A stretch of DNA of 64,000 bases from CAWABB01 sp963780165 (GCA_963780165.1 CAWABB010000007.1:434001-498000), one strand, 5' to 3'; shown: positions 9,595 to 19,363, counted from the stretch's first letter. Notes: generated by a model from the letters alone, not told the origin. Numbers and translations are program-made.

Positions 9595-10743
9595 CTAGAA
9601 TGCTTCCTTGGCGTTGAAGTACATCCCGTTGGTGTTCTTCCCGTAGGCGAAATCAGCTCGCACATTGAGGACTTCCGCCGGGTCGAGCGCAAACCGCACG
9701 CCGACACCCACCGTTGGCTTGAAGCTGTCCAGCCTGAAGTTGTCGAGCGTCCCGGCAACGTCTCCCAACCCGGCCCACCCGACAAGTCCCCAGCGTTGCG
9801 TAATCCTCCAACGGAGCTCTCCCTGGACCGCGAGATAATACTTGTCTCTGTAGCGCCCCTCGTAGTACCCTCGCATCTGGTTGTCGCCGCCCAATGCAGG
9901 GTACATATAGAACGGCGGCTCGCCGGTCACAGCTGTGGCATACAACTGGGCAGCGAGCACAAGGGGATCCGAAAGCTGAGTGTAGTGTCTGAGATCGGCG
10001 ATCCATCGTCTGAACGTGAACGAGCTGCCCAGCCATGAGACGGAGTTCAAAATCGAGAGTTTGTAGGATCCGCCGCTGGTCGGAGAGAACGCCCCGTTTC
10101 TGGTGTCGGCAAAGAGGACCAGTCCGATGCCTGACGACGTGCCGCCATCGGACCCCGGCACGCTGCCGGAGAGCAGATAAGGGTTGGTCTGCTTGTCCTC
10201 GATCGTGGTGTAGTTCAAATCGTAGTTCAGCCCGATTTTGAGCGGCCCTACAACGCGCACATCGAACTCGACGTTGACCGAGAAGATCTTCCGAATGTAT
10301 CCAACATTGTCGGAATCGGGCGAGTCGCTGCCAAACCCCCAGAACTTGTCCACGAATCTCCAGTAGTCGACGGCGATCCCGAGATAATACGTGTCCTCTC
10401 CCAGGAAGAACTCCGGATTGAAGAATATATCGTACGAGTGCTTGGCGGAATAGTACCCCGAGATCATCGCATTGGATGCCTTGACGGTGGTATCGGCGCT
10501 GAGGCGCTGGGTCAGGATGAGGGCGCCGCCCAACGAGAAATCCGTCTCGGGTGAGTAGAAGATGTACGGATAACCGGTAATTGCGAGTCTGCCAATTTCG
10601 ACGGTATCACGCTTGGAGGGGACTTCCAGTTGGCCGAGCGCGCTGACAGGGAGCATCGACGCAACGATTGCGCCCCAGGCCGCGACTAGAAACGCTCGCT
10701 CACACGCAGAACGTTTCCCTCCAGTGCTGTCTTGACGAGGCAC
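9595..10743 (-). CDS. Omp85/BamA-type outer-membrane barrel without POTRA domains
   Basis: The 382-aa protein has a signal peptide ending SALGQ and then goes straight into a surface-antigen (D15) type barrel. The typical blocks are visible: LFADTRNGAFSPTSGGSYK, GGDNQMRGYYEGRYRDKYYL and GVGVRFALDP. Full-length BamA and TamA carry N-terminal POTRA domains, and none fit in this length. It therefore resembles the short patatin-associated or stand-alone barrels, and its function is unknown. The start is GTG at 10743 with AAGGA about 8 bases upstream. It precedes the lipoprotein gene on the same strand. Confidence 0.82.
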   Translation of the reverse strand: MPRQDSTGGKRSACERAFLVAAWGAIVASMLPVSALGQLEVPSKRDTVEIGRLAITGYPYIFYSPETDFSLGGALILTQRLSADTTVKASNAMISGYYSAKHSYDIFFNPEFFLGEDTYYLGIAVDYWRFVDKFWGFGSDSPDSDNVGYIRKIFSVNVEFDVRVVGPLKIGLNYDLNYTTIEDKQTNPYLLSGSVPGSDGGTSSGIGLVLFADTRNGAFSPTSGGSYKLSILNSVSWLGSSFTFRRWIADLRHYTQLSDPLVLAAQLYATAVTGEPPFYMYPALGGDNQMRGYYEGRYRDKYYLAVQGELRWRITQRWGLVGWAGLGDVAGTLDNFRLDSFKPTVGVGVRFALDPAEVLNVRADFAYGKNTNGMYFNAKEAF

Positions 10744-10851
10744 CTGAAATTCCTTTCAAACAATCATGCTGAGTGAATGACTCCCCGTGGCTATCCTGAG
10801 CGCACATCGTCGCGGCTCCGGCCAGGGGGGCGATCCCGGCATGCCTCCCGC

Positions 10852-11511
10852 CTACCCTCCCAGGACGATCGTGAGCCCGACCATCGCAACTCCGAGGACC
10901 ACCATCGCCAGGCCGGTCCACATCTTCGGCAGCCCGGCATACAGGGCCAATGAATAGCCCCCGAGAAACATCATCACCACTGCTGCCGCATTTGAGGCGC
11001 GCAGGGCCACGAGCGGTTCGGCCATGAAGAAGAACGGGAGAAGCACGGGGACGCACGAAAAGACCACAAGAAGACACACACCGAGCGCTCCCAACAGATC
11101 CTCCCTCTTGAAGCCATGACGCTGTGGCGGGTCGGGGTAATCGCGGAGTCTCCGGCTGATCTGATCAATGTCCGAAGGCTGCAACGCATTGACAATTACC
11201 GATGGGAGTGCTTCTGCGACCGCCGCCCGAGCGCTCTCATCATCACGCGCCCTCTTGAATCGGTTATAGAGTGCGAGCCCGCGCCCGCGCTCAGCGATCA
11301 CCCCGAGGAGATACAGAACTGCATCGATGATCCCCCATGCGACATTGCACCCGACGACGCTGAGGATCATCGTACGAATCTCTTCTTTGCCCCCGCTGAC
11401 AATGCTCAGCGTGCCGGTAATCGAAAGTGTCATGACGAGCCCGAACAGCACCTCAGAGACCCGTTCGACCGGACTGAGAAATCTCTTTGCCTCAGACGCT
11501 GGTGCTGACAT
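10852..11511 (-). CDS. VIT1/CCC1-like membrane protein (candidate iron/manganese transporter)
   Basis: The 219-aa protein has about five transmembrane segments. The start of the first helix region, LSPVERVSEVLFGLVMTLS, matches the VIT1/CCC1 family, which moves Fe2+ or Mn2+. A charged cytosolic loop (about residues 75-145) separates the helix pairs, as in that family. I start at the ATG at 11511, which has AAGGGT about 7 bases upstream; a TTG at 11553 is in frame but has no support. It is followed on the plus-strand side by a Ca2+/H+ antiporter gene in the same orientation, so the pair may serve divalent-cation handling. Confidence 0.72.
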   Translation of the reverse strand: MSAPASEAKRFLSPVERVSEVLFGLVMTLSITGTLSIVSGGKEEIRTMILSVVGCNVAWGIIDAVLYLLGVIAERGRGLALYNRFKRARDDESARAAVAEALPSVIVNALQPSDIDQISRRLRDYPDPPQRHGFKREDLLGALGVCLLVVFSCVPVLLPFFFMAEPLVALRASNAAAVVMMFLGGYSLALYAGLPKMWTGLAMVVLGVAMVGLTIVLGG

Positions 11512-11575
11512 TGCCGAACCCTTCAGAATTGTACGAAACAACGCGCACTCCAACCACCACGTGTCTCTGGGACGC

Positions 11576-12688
11576 TCATCCGATCCGCGGAGGCATCAGG
11601 TAGAGGGTCGTCGCAAATATCAGGAACACCGCAAGCAGAAGAACCCCCACGAACCATGCCGAGCGCCCGCCACCTGTTACCAACGTGGCTGTGATGCTGG
11701 CGATCATGACCATCCCGACCGCACCTGGCCAGAACACCAGGTCCATGGGTGCAGGCGCAACGAAATAGCTCAAGATCAGTGTCACCGGCGCAACGAACAG
11801 AGCAATCTGGACGGCGCTTCCCATGGCGATGCTCACGCTCAGGTCAAGGCGGTTCTTCCGGGCGGCAGCGAAAGCAGTAGTCATCTCCGCCGCCGCCCCG
11901 ACCAGCGCCACGACAATGAAGCCCACAAACGGGGCGCTCATGCCGAGCTCTTCTGAAGCCACCTGCACCGATTCCACGAAGATCTCGCTGACCAGCGCGA
12001 TGAACACCGTCACCACCGCGAGCGTCGGGAGGGCGAGTCCCATGGGCCAGGGTGGTTCCTCTGTCTCCGCCGACCCTTCCACCTTCTTCCCGGCGAAATA
12101 CTCGCTATGCGTTTTGATAGAGAACAGAAGGCCCAGCCCGTAGGTCAGAAGAAGAATGATGGCGATCGCGAGGCTCAATTCCAGAACAAATGGTGTGTCT
12201 GCTGTAATGCCGCCGCTCACCAGTGCTGAGGGGACAAGCAGGGCGACAGATGCCGTGAACATCAGGATTGCCTGAAGTCGCGCGTTAGCGCGATTGAATT
12301 CCTGGACCCGGTGCTTGAGACCACCGAGCAGAAACGAGGCTCCCAGCATGAAGAGAGTATTCGTGACGATGGCGCCCGCTATGGAGGCCTTGACCAGGAC
12401 GATTTGGCCCGCACGCAAGGCTGCAATGCCGATGACCAGTTCGGTGAGATTCCCCAGCGTGGCGTTCAGTAGCCCGCCAATCGTGTCCCCCGTCTTGGCA
12501 GCGACGGATTCAGTGGCCCGGCTGAGTGTGGCAGCAAGCGGTATAATAGCAGCCACGGACAACAGGAATATCGTCGTGTGCGAATCGGGGTTCGCTGATT
12601 GATACAGAAGAGCGACCGGAACAAGCGGGAGGAACCAGAAAACCGGCGTGTGCCGGACTTCATGGGCAAGCGACTTGAGCAATGGCAT
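11576..12688 (-). CDS. chaA: Ca2+/H+ antiporter, ChaA/CAX family
   Basis: This 370-aa inner-membrane exchanger has 11 predicted membrane segments and both conserved repeat motifs with ion-binding glutamates: NATLGNLTELVIGIAALRAG in the first half and GAAAEMTTAFAAARKN in the second. Length and motif order match ChaA of E. coli. An acidic loop (SAETEEPPWP) separates the halves, as in ChaA. It should expel Ca2+ or Na+/K+ in exchange for protons. The ATG at 12688 follows GGAGGGAGACGCC. Its neighbours are another exported protein (19 bases upstream) and the VIT-like gene. Confidence 0.92.
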   Translation of the reverse strand: MPLLKSLAHEVRHTPVFWFLPLVPVALLYQSANPDSHTTIFLLSVAAIIPLAATLSRATESVAAKTGDTIGGLLNATLGNLTELVIGIAALRAGQIVLVKASIAGAIVTNTLFMLGASFLLGGLKHRVQEFNRANARLQAILMFTASVALLVPSALVSGGITADTPFVLELSLAIAIILLLTYGLGLLFSIKTHSEYFAGKKVEGSAETEEPPWPMGLALPTLAVVTVFIALVSEIFVESVQVASEELGMSAPFVGFIVVALVGAAAEMTTAFAAARKNRLDLSVSIAMGSAVQIALFVAPVTLILSYFVAPAPMDLVFWPGAVGMVMIASITATLVTGGGRSAWFVGVLLLAVFLIFATTLYLMPPRIG

Positions 12689-12706
12689 GGCGTCTCCCTC
12701 CAGGAT

Positions 12707-13555
12707 CTAGAATGCGATCATCGCGCTAATCTTGAATGACTCGACCGCAAGAGGTCTCTCCGACGAGAACGGCCAGTTCCCCTTGTCCTTCATCGCCGCA
12801 AAGAACGCATACGCCAGCCCGGTGCGGAGCGCGAAGTACACGATCGGCCCGAGAACTTCAGATGAATTCACGATCTCCTCCGAAAACGTGGAGAGAGCGA
12901 TCAGACTCCCCGCCATGATTGCGTAGCTGCCGATCCATTCGGGGAAGACGATCCGGGGGAACACGATCTGACCATGCGCGGTGGCGTTCACCGCGAGCGA
13001 TTTGAACAGGCGCACCTGCACCCCCGCTTCGAACGATTCCCCGAATCGATATGCGCCTGCGATACGCTGGACGAACGCGCTGTCCGCCGGAGTGAGCGCT
13101 CCGGTCGGGGTGAATGTACTCTGTGAAACATCGAACGAATACCCGCTGAGAGGAATGAGATCGATGGGCCCGATGTTCCATCCGAATCCGTTGCGAGCCC
13201 CGACGCCGGCACGGATCATGTCGTTCTTCACATCCCCCTCGTCTGCCGAGCCAAGCGCGTACTCAGACGAAGAGTAACCACCATACACGAATCGCTCCTC
13301 CAGATCAAGGACGCCACGCTTCTTGAGGAGTTCCGAGAACCCGAGCCGCCCCTCGAGTATTCCGGTTGGGGCAAATGAACCCCCGAAGTCCTTCCTGGAG
13401 TCAATCCCAATGCCGAAGGCACCTTCGAGGAATGGTTCCTTGAATCCGCGGCTCAGCTTCTCGGGCGAAATGAAGGACGACTGGGCCATCAGGCTGGAGC
13501 AGGACAGCACACTCGCGGTCGCGAGCAAGAGCACAACGACAACGGCGTTTCTCAT
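12707..13555 (-). CDS. Exported, probably outer-membrane protein, unknown function
   Basis: The 282-aa protein starts with a signal peptide (MRNAVVVVLLLATASVLS) that could also end in a lipobox (SVLSCSS). Alternating hydrophobic stretches such as AGVGARNGFGWNIGPIDLI suggest beta strands. I recognise no family. The ATG follows CAGGAGTGTAG. It sits 19 bases upstream of the chaA start on the same strand and 32 bases downstream of a porin-like gene, so the three are probably one transcript. Confidence 0.75.
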   Translation of the reverse strand: MRNAVVVVLLLATASVLSCSSLMAQSSFISPEKLSRGFKEPFLEGAFGIGIDSRKDFGGSFAPTGILEGRLGFSELLKKRGVLDLEERFVYGGYSSSEYALGSADEGDVKNDMIRAGVGARNGFGWNIGPIDLIPLSGYSFDVSQSTFTPTGALTPADSAFVQRIAGAYRFGESFEAGVQVRLFKSLAVNATAHGQIVFPRIVFPEWIGSYAIMAGSLIALSTFSEEIVNSSEVLGPIVYFALRTGLAYAFFAAMKDKGNWPFSSERPLAVESFKISAMIAF

Positions 13556-13587
13556 CTACACTCCTGTGTTGGTCAGAACTGCATTGG

Positions 13588-14979
13588 TCAGAAGAAGAGA
13601 CTTGTTGCCACCGAGAGCGTCGTGCCCTTCTGCCCACCCACATAGAAACCGAAGACGCTGCTGGCTGGAGATCTATCGATGTAGATAAGTTGGGCATTGA
13701 CTCTAAAGTACCTGGTGTCAAACGGGTAGAAGTTGAGGCCCCCGAGGACCTCGTAGCTATACCCAAAACCCGCCTTCTTATCGCCGAACACCTGCGAGGT
13801 GGCGCCATAGAGCTCCAGCGTCTTGGGAATAGGAAAGAACGCCATCTGAACGTAGAAGGTCCTATCCACGATCGAGCTCACTGGCAATGGTCCATTCGCA
13901 TGAAAGTTGTCCAGCCAGCGGTTACTGAATTCAGTCTGGAAGAAGATCCCGCGGTATTTAAAGCCGGCATCGAATGACAGGATGCGAAAGCCTGCGCTAA
14001 GCACTGTCACACCATCCGCAAGGGCCCCGGTTTCAAACAACAGTCTGCTGTCGGCCAGGCGGATCTGTGTGCTGCCTGGGGTGGGCGTCGTCTCTGGGTT
14101 GTATCGATCCTCATTGTGCATGCCAGCGGCGCACACGCCGAACCGCGTCGCCAGTTCCTCGTGAGACTCCCAGTCCCCATACGCGCCTCTCGGACCAAAC
14201 TCGCCTGTTGTGGGCATCCACCAGAGCGTGCCCCCCACTGCCAGATCACGGGTCAGCTGACTAGCTTTCAGGCCGATCTGGCTCAGGTTATTGTTGAGGA
14301 CAACCTTGTAAAAGAACCCCGGAAGAATCTCGCCGCTTGCTGAGATGCCCGAAGCGAAGCCCGGTCGGATGAAATCATCGGCCATGACCCGGTCGTTAGC
14401 AAGCCACAGAGGGTGGGAGCCGAGCAGCGATCTCGTGCCGGGGACTGCATCGAGTCCGACACTGAGATTGAAGCTGGGATGGAAACTGTATGTCAGCGAT
14501 CCGATTATGTACATATCCATCGTTGAGAGTACATTCCAGACCGTGAGCACATAGCGGAGCTTCGGAGTGTAGGCGAATCCTCGAAAGTGGACCATGATGC
14601 GGTGCCACTGGAGGTCATTTCTTGTGTCGATATCGGCCGTCCGCCCGAGGTGGTCGGTGTAGGATTGTTCCGCAGGCAGCTGATTGACGTAACGCCACAC
14701 CACGTATGCACTGATCCAGAGATCAAACTTCGGCAACTTTGCCACCCGATACCCCTGACCGGGCTCAAACACGCTATACATGACCGGGACGTACTCCGTC
14801 GAATCCGGGTGGTCAGCTGTCGAGTCTGCAGCCACGCCCGCCGCACTGGCCGTGTCAGCGAAAGTGCTCCTGACAGCGAATGTCTGCGAGTCAGAGTCAG
14901 CCTCAGCCTGCGCATGCAGGGTTCCCCCCCAGACGGTAAGGGATGCACACATGAGGCTCACTCTCAAGCCTGAGATCAT
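13588..14979 (-). CDS. Porin-like outer-membrane protein (OprO/OprP style)
   Basis: The 463-aa protein has a signal peptide ending LHAQA and a barrel-type sequence. The segment with RNDLQWHRIMVHFRGF, then YSFHPSFNLSVGLDAVPG and ASGEILPGFFYKVVLNNN, resembles phosphate-selective-porin-type proteins. It ends in TSLFF, a typical C-terminal aromatic outer-membrane signal. I chose the ATG at 14979 because AGGAGG lies 4-5 bases upstream. An in-frame ATG at 15012 and earlier starts have no comparable site. The substrate cannot be read from the sequence. Confidence 0.78.
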   Translation of the reverse strand: MISGLRVSLMCASLTVWGGTLHAQAEADSDSQTFAVRSTFADTASAAGVAADSTADHPDSTEYVPVMYSVFEPGQGYRVAKLPKFDLWISAYVVWRYVNQLPAEQSYTDHLGRTADIDTRNDLQWHRIMVHFRGFAYTPKLRYVLTVWNVLSTMDMYIIGSLTYSFHPSFNLSVGLDAVPGTRSLLGSHPLWLANDRVMADDFIRPGFASGISASGEILPGFFYKVVLNNNLSQIGLKASQLTRDLAVGGTLWWMPTTGEFGPRGAYGDWESHEELATRFGVCAAGMHNEDRYNPETTPTPGSTQIRLADSRLLFETGALADGVTVLSAGFRILSFDAGFKYRGIFFQTEFSNRWLDNFHANGPLPVSSIVDRTFYVQMAFFPIPKTLELYGATSQVFGDKKAGFGYSYEVLGGLNFYPFDTRYFRVNAQLIYIDRSPASSVFGFYVGGQKGTTLSVATSLFF

Positions 14980-15372
14980 AAGCCCTCCTATCAGGATTGA
15001 TTGACGATCCATGACCTCGGTTTCCGTCCCGCAGTGAAAGGGTAGGGCGAAATGGTGAAGTTCCGTCATCCGGGAGGCCGCAGTCGGACGATGTGCTCGT
15101 TGAGACGTTACTTTCATGCCGCAATCGGACCGATCACCCCATGGGGGGGTCGCCCGCTGAGGTAGGAATCTAGGGGATTGAAGTGTGGAATGCAAAGGAC
15201 ACGCATCCACGCAGACCTCTGTGCGTGGAGAAACTGTACGTCGAAGAACTCTGGAGGATGTGCGTTTGTCAAGAAAAAGGCTGATATTTCGGTTCGACGC
15301 CGATATATGGACTTCGATTGATTCCGCGGAGTTCTGTCGCCCCCCCGTCAACACATGCACAGGAACACCCCA
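14980..15372. other. Divergent intergenic region between two outer-membrane protein genes
   Basis: This 393-base stretch separates the porin-like gene (minus) from an outer-membrane barrel gene (plus) and must carry both promoters. An open frame continues upstream from the porin, but it has no ribosome site and its sequence is not protein-like. The segment around 15260-15310 is AT-richer than its surroundings and is the best place for the plus-strand promoter. I see no clear operator or RNA. Confidence 0.45.
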
Positions 15373-16020
15373 ATGAGAGCTCTCATCGGGCTGCCGGCTC
15401 TGATCTTCCTGCTCTGCGCTTCGCACTCCCCCGCTCAGTCGCAGTTGTATCTCGGAGCGACGGGATCGTTCAGCAGAACGAGTCTGAGCGGTGACGCCCC
15501 GGAAGACGCATCGTATACCTCCAAGGCAGGCTTCGGATTCGGAGCCGTGGTGGAATACAGTCTGACCTCTGACATCCGTCTCTCCTTCCAGCCCTCCTAC
15601 GCCCGGCGTGGCACAGGTGTAGGGTACGATATCGGCGAAGAAGAACTGCGCGACAGCCTCTCGCTCTCGCTCGATTACGTCAGCATCCCGGTGATGGCGC
15701 GATTCCTCTCGTCAAGCGGATCCTTGTTTGTCAACGGCGGGTTTGATTTCGGTTTCTTGCTTGATGCCTCGCTTGAGGACGTCAACACGGGAATCAGTGC
15801 AGACGTCAAAGAGTCCATCAATACGTTCGATGTCATGATGATCTTCGGCGTAGGCACCAGCATCGCCCTCGACCCGGCGCTCCTGACGTTTGAACTTCGG
15901 TACGGTCAGAGCCTTGCGAATGCAGGGGCAAACGATCAGCTGGCTGCGGCGGCTGGAATTTCCCCACGGTTTCGCTCATCAGGATTCCAGCTCCTGGCAG
16001 CGATCCTCTTCCCACTGTGA
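15373..16020 (+). CDS. Small outer-membrane beta-barrel protein (porin-family type)
   Basis: The 215-aa protein has a signal peptide (MRALIGLPALIFLLC to PAQSQ). Eight or so amphipathic strands follow, with LYLGATGSFSRTSLSG at the start, LSFQPSYARRGTGVGYDIG in the middle and FRSSGFQLLAAILFPL at the end. This is the layout of the small barrels (PF13568-like) common in Bacteroidota. The ATG at 15373 has AGGA about 8 bases upstream. The next gene begins 11 bases after its stop, so the two outer-membrane proteins are probably co-expressed. Confidence 0.8.
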   Translation: MRALIGLPALIFLLCASHSPAQSQLYLGATGSFSRTSLSGDAPEDASYTSKAGFGFGAVVEYSLTSDIRLSFQPSYARRGTGVGYDIGEEELRDSLSLSLDYVSIPVMARFLSSSGSLFVNGGFDFGFLLDASLEDVNTGISADVKESINTFDVMMIFGVGTSIALDPALLTFELRYGQSLANAGANDQLAAAAGISPRFRSSGFQLLAAILFPL

Positions 16021-16031
16021 GGAGAGCGACG

Positions 16032-17015
16032 ATGACCCGAATGCTCACGTTGATCATTACAGTGATCGCGTTCATCCTGCCGCTCCGTGAATCTGCGCGG
16101 TCACAGGAATCCGCCGGCAACGACTCTATACGATCCTCCTTCCAGGGCGTCGGCTCACGGGGCGCTCACACGTTCGTCCCCACGACATTCATTCGGGACC
16201 CATTCGTCCGGACGTACCTGAGAACCGGCCTGGGTTTCGGCATGACGCCGGCACTCGAGACCCCACCCGTTGTCATCGACGGAGCATCAGTCGAGGGACT
16301 GAAAGGAAGCCTCCTGTTTGCCCTTATGGCGTTCGACTACCAGCATGCGATTCGCGACTGGCTTGCGGTCCGGGCCGCACTGAAGGTTATTGGGCGTCTC
16401 GCGGACGAGACGCGCCCGCTGCTTGCACAGGGCGTGACGCTCTACGGAGAGTTCGAGCTGGGATGGCTTTTCCGTGTGATGCAATCAGAGCGCACGTTCT
16501 TGTCGGCGTCTCTTGAAATCAGGAATTCTTCGGTCACCGACGTCTATCTCCAGCGGTTTATCGAGGGTATCATCGACTCCGGCGGGATCAGTCGCGGCAA
16601 CCACCTCGTTGAAGTGACTCCTGCCATGCAGGGCGGCGGCGGCCTCTACATGGCGTACGCGTTCAGCGATCTTGCCGGCCTCACGGCGAACGCAAACCTA
16701 TACTACGGCGAATCTTCGGACCGTTCAAAGGGTGAAGCATGGAGCTACCTGGTCAGAGCGGCCGTAGATTTCAACCTCTCCAGCACGGGGGGACCGCCGC
16801 TCGGTTTCGTCGTGGGGGCCAGCACGGGCTCACTGCTGGAAGTTTCCGGAAAGGGAGACGCAACGACACAGACGATTTTCGGCCGCATCGGCTACACAGG
16901 TTCGCGCGAATTCGCGCTTGGACTTGACCTGGCATACGACCTTGTCCCGATCAGGAACGCGGAGAGCAAGCAGGGCTTCATGTCAGCGATAATAGACATT
17001 CGGCTGTATTTCTGA
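16032..17015 (+). CDS. Outer-membrane protein, unknown function
   Basis: The 327-aa protein starts MTRMLTLIITVIAFILPL, a signal peptide ending near ARSQE. Repeated amphipathic strands follow (RTYLRTGLGFGMTPAL, GGLYMAYAFSDLAGL, FALGLDLAYDLVPI) and the C-terminus is IIDIRLYF, a classical aromatic outer-membrane signal. GAGGAG precedes the ATG and overlaps the stop of the upstream barrel gene, which supports translational coupling. I recognise no family. Confidence 0.75.
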   Translation: MTRMLTLIITVIAFILPLRESARSQESAGNDSIRSSFQGVGSRGAHTFVPTTFIRDPFVRTYLRTGLGFGMTPALETPPVVIDGASVEGLKGSLLFALMAFDYQHAIRDWLAVRAALKVIGRLADETRPLLAQGVTLYGEFELGWLFRVMQSERTFLSASLEIRNSSVTDVYLQRFIEGIIDSGGISRGNHLVEVTPAMQGGGGLYMAYAFSDLAGLTANANLYYGESSDRSKGEAWSYLVRAAVDFNLSSTGGPPLGFVVGASTGSLLEVSGKGDATTQTIFGRIGYTGSREFALGLDLAYDLVPIRNAESKQGFMSAIIDIRLYF

Positions 17016-17130
17016 ACTGAACCCAGCCCCTTCGGACGACCCACGTGTCATATTGCTCGTGTGGAAGGAGACGGGGCCCGGGGGACGTTGCGCATAAGGT
17101 GTGAGAGGGTGCGAATCATTCCGGCCAGGC

Positions 17131-18039
17131 TCATTCGTGCATGAGATCCGATGGCTCGATGTGCACGAGGACCTCGATGACGTGCGGGTGAGAGTCACGG
17201 ATGGCTTGCTTTACGTCCCGTGCGATGTCGTGCCCCTCCCGGACTGAGAGCCTCCCGTCGACCGTCACGTGGAGGTCAACATAGTAGGAAAATCCCACCT
17301 TCCGCACGAAGCACTTTTCGAGCAGGATCACCCCGGTGACATGTTGTGCGGCCGCGCGGATGGACTTCTCGACCTCCACGGGCGGGGCCGCGTCCATCAC
17401 CTCGTTGACCGCGGGCCGGAGGATCCGGAACGCATTCAAGACGATGATTCCCGAGGCGAACAGAGCAGCCCAATCGTCGGCGCTTTCATACCCCCCTCCT
17501 CCCACCAGCGCAATGGAGATCCCGATGAAGGCCGCCGCCGACGTGATGGCATCACTTCGGTGATGCCAGGCGTCGCTCTTTACCGCAGTACTGTTGACGC
17601 TCTTCCCCACGCCGAGAACGAAACGGAAGAGGGTCTCCTTCACGGCAACAACGAGGACCAGGATGATGAGTGTGAACGATGCAGGCGCGTGGTGCGGGGT
17701 GATGATCTCGCGGATGCTCTGGATAGCGATGCCTATGGCTGCGGCCACGAGCGTGAGCGAAACTGCTACGGCGGCAAGCGGCTCCGCTTTGCCGTGCCCG
17801 TAGGGATGATCCTCATCCGGTGGAAGGGCCGAAATCTTCAATCCCCCCCAGACGATCAGTGAGCTTGCGACATCAGTTGCGGACTCGATCGCGTCCGCAA
17901 TCAGCGCATACGAATTCCCCGCCACTCCAGCGATCCCCTTCGTGGCGGCAAGCAGCATGTTCGTGACAATCCCCACGAGGGTCGACCGGCGTCCTACCTC
18001 GGAGGCGTGAAAGATTGGCGTGTGTCGGGACTGGCTCAT
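17131..18039 (-). CDS. Cation diffusion facilitator (CDF) family metal transporter
   Basis: The 302-aa protein has six transmembrane segments and a cytosolic C-terminal domain of about 80 aa, the standard CDF plan. The metal site residues lie in ALIADAIESATDVASSL and in SDAWHHRSDAITSAAA (His-x3-Asp). HPYGHGKAEPLAA is the loop signature. Such proteins export Zn2+, Fe2+, Mn2+ or Cd2+ in exchange for H+. No strong ribosome site is visible before the ATG at 18039. It is transcribed divergently from the butyrate kinase gene. Confidence 0.9.
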   Translation of the reverse strand: MSQSRHTPIFHASEVGRRSTLVGIVTNMLLAATKGIAGVAGNSYALIADAIESATDVASSLIVWGGLKISALPPDEDHPYGHGKAEPLAAVAVSLTLVAAAIGIAIQSIREIITPHHAPASFTLIILVLVVAVKETLFRFVLGVGKSVNSTAVKSDAWHHRSDAITSAAAFIGISIALVGGGGYESADDWAALFASGIIVLNAFRILRPAVNEVMDAAPPVEVEKSIRAAAQHVTGVILLEKCFVRKVGFSYYVDLHVTVDGRLSVREGHDIARDVKQAIRDSHPHVIEVLVHIEPSDLMHE

Positions 18040-18298
18040 TGTAGCGGTTGTTCAGCGACCCTGGAGGTTCCCCCCTCCCTCTCAACCCCGGCCGAGCGCA
18101 TGTCTGGTCCGAAATGCGAGTCGTCGGCCCCCAATATACGAAATGAAATCCACTGGTGCGGACGTTAGCCCTTGACATTGCGCCCACGTACGAAGATATT
18201 CGTCAGGCACATGCCGGAGGGCACAACGGGCCGGGCCGCAGTCCCGGTGCCGGCACCACCGATTTGCATTCGGGAACAAATGTCTGCAGACAGCTTTT

Positions 18299-19363
18299 AT
18301 GGATACCCGTAACTTCCATGTCTTAACGGTAAATCCGGGTTCGACTTCAACCAAGATCGGGCTCTTCGAGAATGAAACGGCAGGCCGGTCCACCGCGATT
18401 CGTCATGATGCACGCCTCCTCGCCTCTTTCTCCACCCTCTGGGAACAGTTCGAATTTCGTCTTAAGGCCGTTCACGAATGGCTGCGGACCTCCGCGTTTC
18501 GACCCGATGCGATATCGGCAATCGGGGGGCTCTTCCGGCCGCTTGAGGGGGGTACCTACCGGGTCAACGAGAGGATGCTGGCCGATGCTCGCCGGAATCT
18601 TCAGGGTGAGCATGCCTCGAACCTCGGTTGTGCGATGGCTGATGCGCTCGCGCGGCAATACAACTGCCCGGCTTTTGTCGTGGATCCGGTTTCCGTCGAT
18701 GAATTCGAGCCTCTGGCTCGCTATTCCGGTTCTAGCGTCATCGAGAGGCGAAGCCTTTCCCATGCTTTGAATATCCACGCGGTGGCGCGGCGCGTTGCGC
18801 AGGACCTGGGCCTGAATATTGCGGATACACGGTTTGTCGTAGCCCATCTGGGTGGCGGGATATCGATTGCAGCGGTCCGGGGGGGCCGCATTGTGGATGT
18901 CAATGATGCTGCCAGCGACGGCCCATTCTCCCCCGAAAGGACCGGAGGCCTCCCCCTCCAGCCTTTCATCGCCCTTGCCATGTCTGGTCAGTACACGCAG
19001 GACGAACTCCGGCGGTTCGTGATGGGCCGCGGCGGATGGGTTTCGTACCTCGGTACGAACCTGGCTACGGACGTAGAGGCGCTTATCGAGCGGGGAGACC
19101 AGAAGGCCCTCGAGGTGGTCGAGGCGACGGCATACCAGATTGCGAAGGAGATCGGCGCGATGGCCACGGTCCTTGCCGGGCAGCTCGACGCGATCATCCT
19201 GACCGGCGGACTTGCTTCATATGGTCGCCTGACGGACCTTCTTCACGATCGGATCGCCTCGTTCGGGCGGGTCGTACGCACACCAGGCGACAATGAGATG
19301 TCAGCTCTGGCCCTTGGGGCTCTCCGTGCCCTGCGCGGTGAAGAACCTGAGAAAGAGTACTGA
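18299..19363 (+). CDS. buk: Butyrate kinase
   Basis: The enzyme transfers phosphate between butyryl-phosphate and ADP, forming butyrate and ATP, or acts in reverse. It belongs to the acetokinase superfamily: the N-terminal LTVNPGSTSTKIGLFE phosphate-binding motif, VAHLGGGISIAAVRGGRIVD and ILTGGLASYGRLTDLL match butyrate kinases. The length of 354 aa is typical. The stop TGA is directly followed by the ATG of phosphate butyryltransferase, so translation is coupled. The order buk-ptb is the reverse of the clostridial ptb-buk operon. Isobutyrate or branched-chain acyl phosphates are alternative substrates. Confidence 0.93.
   Translation: MDTRNFHVLTVNPGSTSTKIGLFENETAGRSTAIRHDARLLASFSTLWEQFEFRLKAVHEWLRTSAFRPDAISAIGGLFRPLEGGTYRVNERMLADARRNLQGEHASNLGCAMADALARQYNCPAFVVDPVSVDEFEPLARYSGSSVIERRSLSHALNIHAVARRVAQDLGLNIADTRFVVAHLGGGISIAAVRGGRIVDVNDAASDGPFSPERTGGLPLQPFIALAMSGQYTQDELRRFVMGRGGWVSYLGTNLATDVEALIERGDQKALEVVEATAYQIAKEIGAMATVLAGQLDAIILTGGLASYGRLTDLLHDRIASFGRVVRTPGDNEMSALALGALRALRGEEPEKEY

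Noticed and set aside
13588..15426. Extended 612-aa form of the porin-like gene
   Set aside because: The extra 149 residues are not protein-like and no ribosome site precedes them, whereas AGGAGG stands just before the ATG at 14979 and a signal peptide follows.
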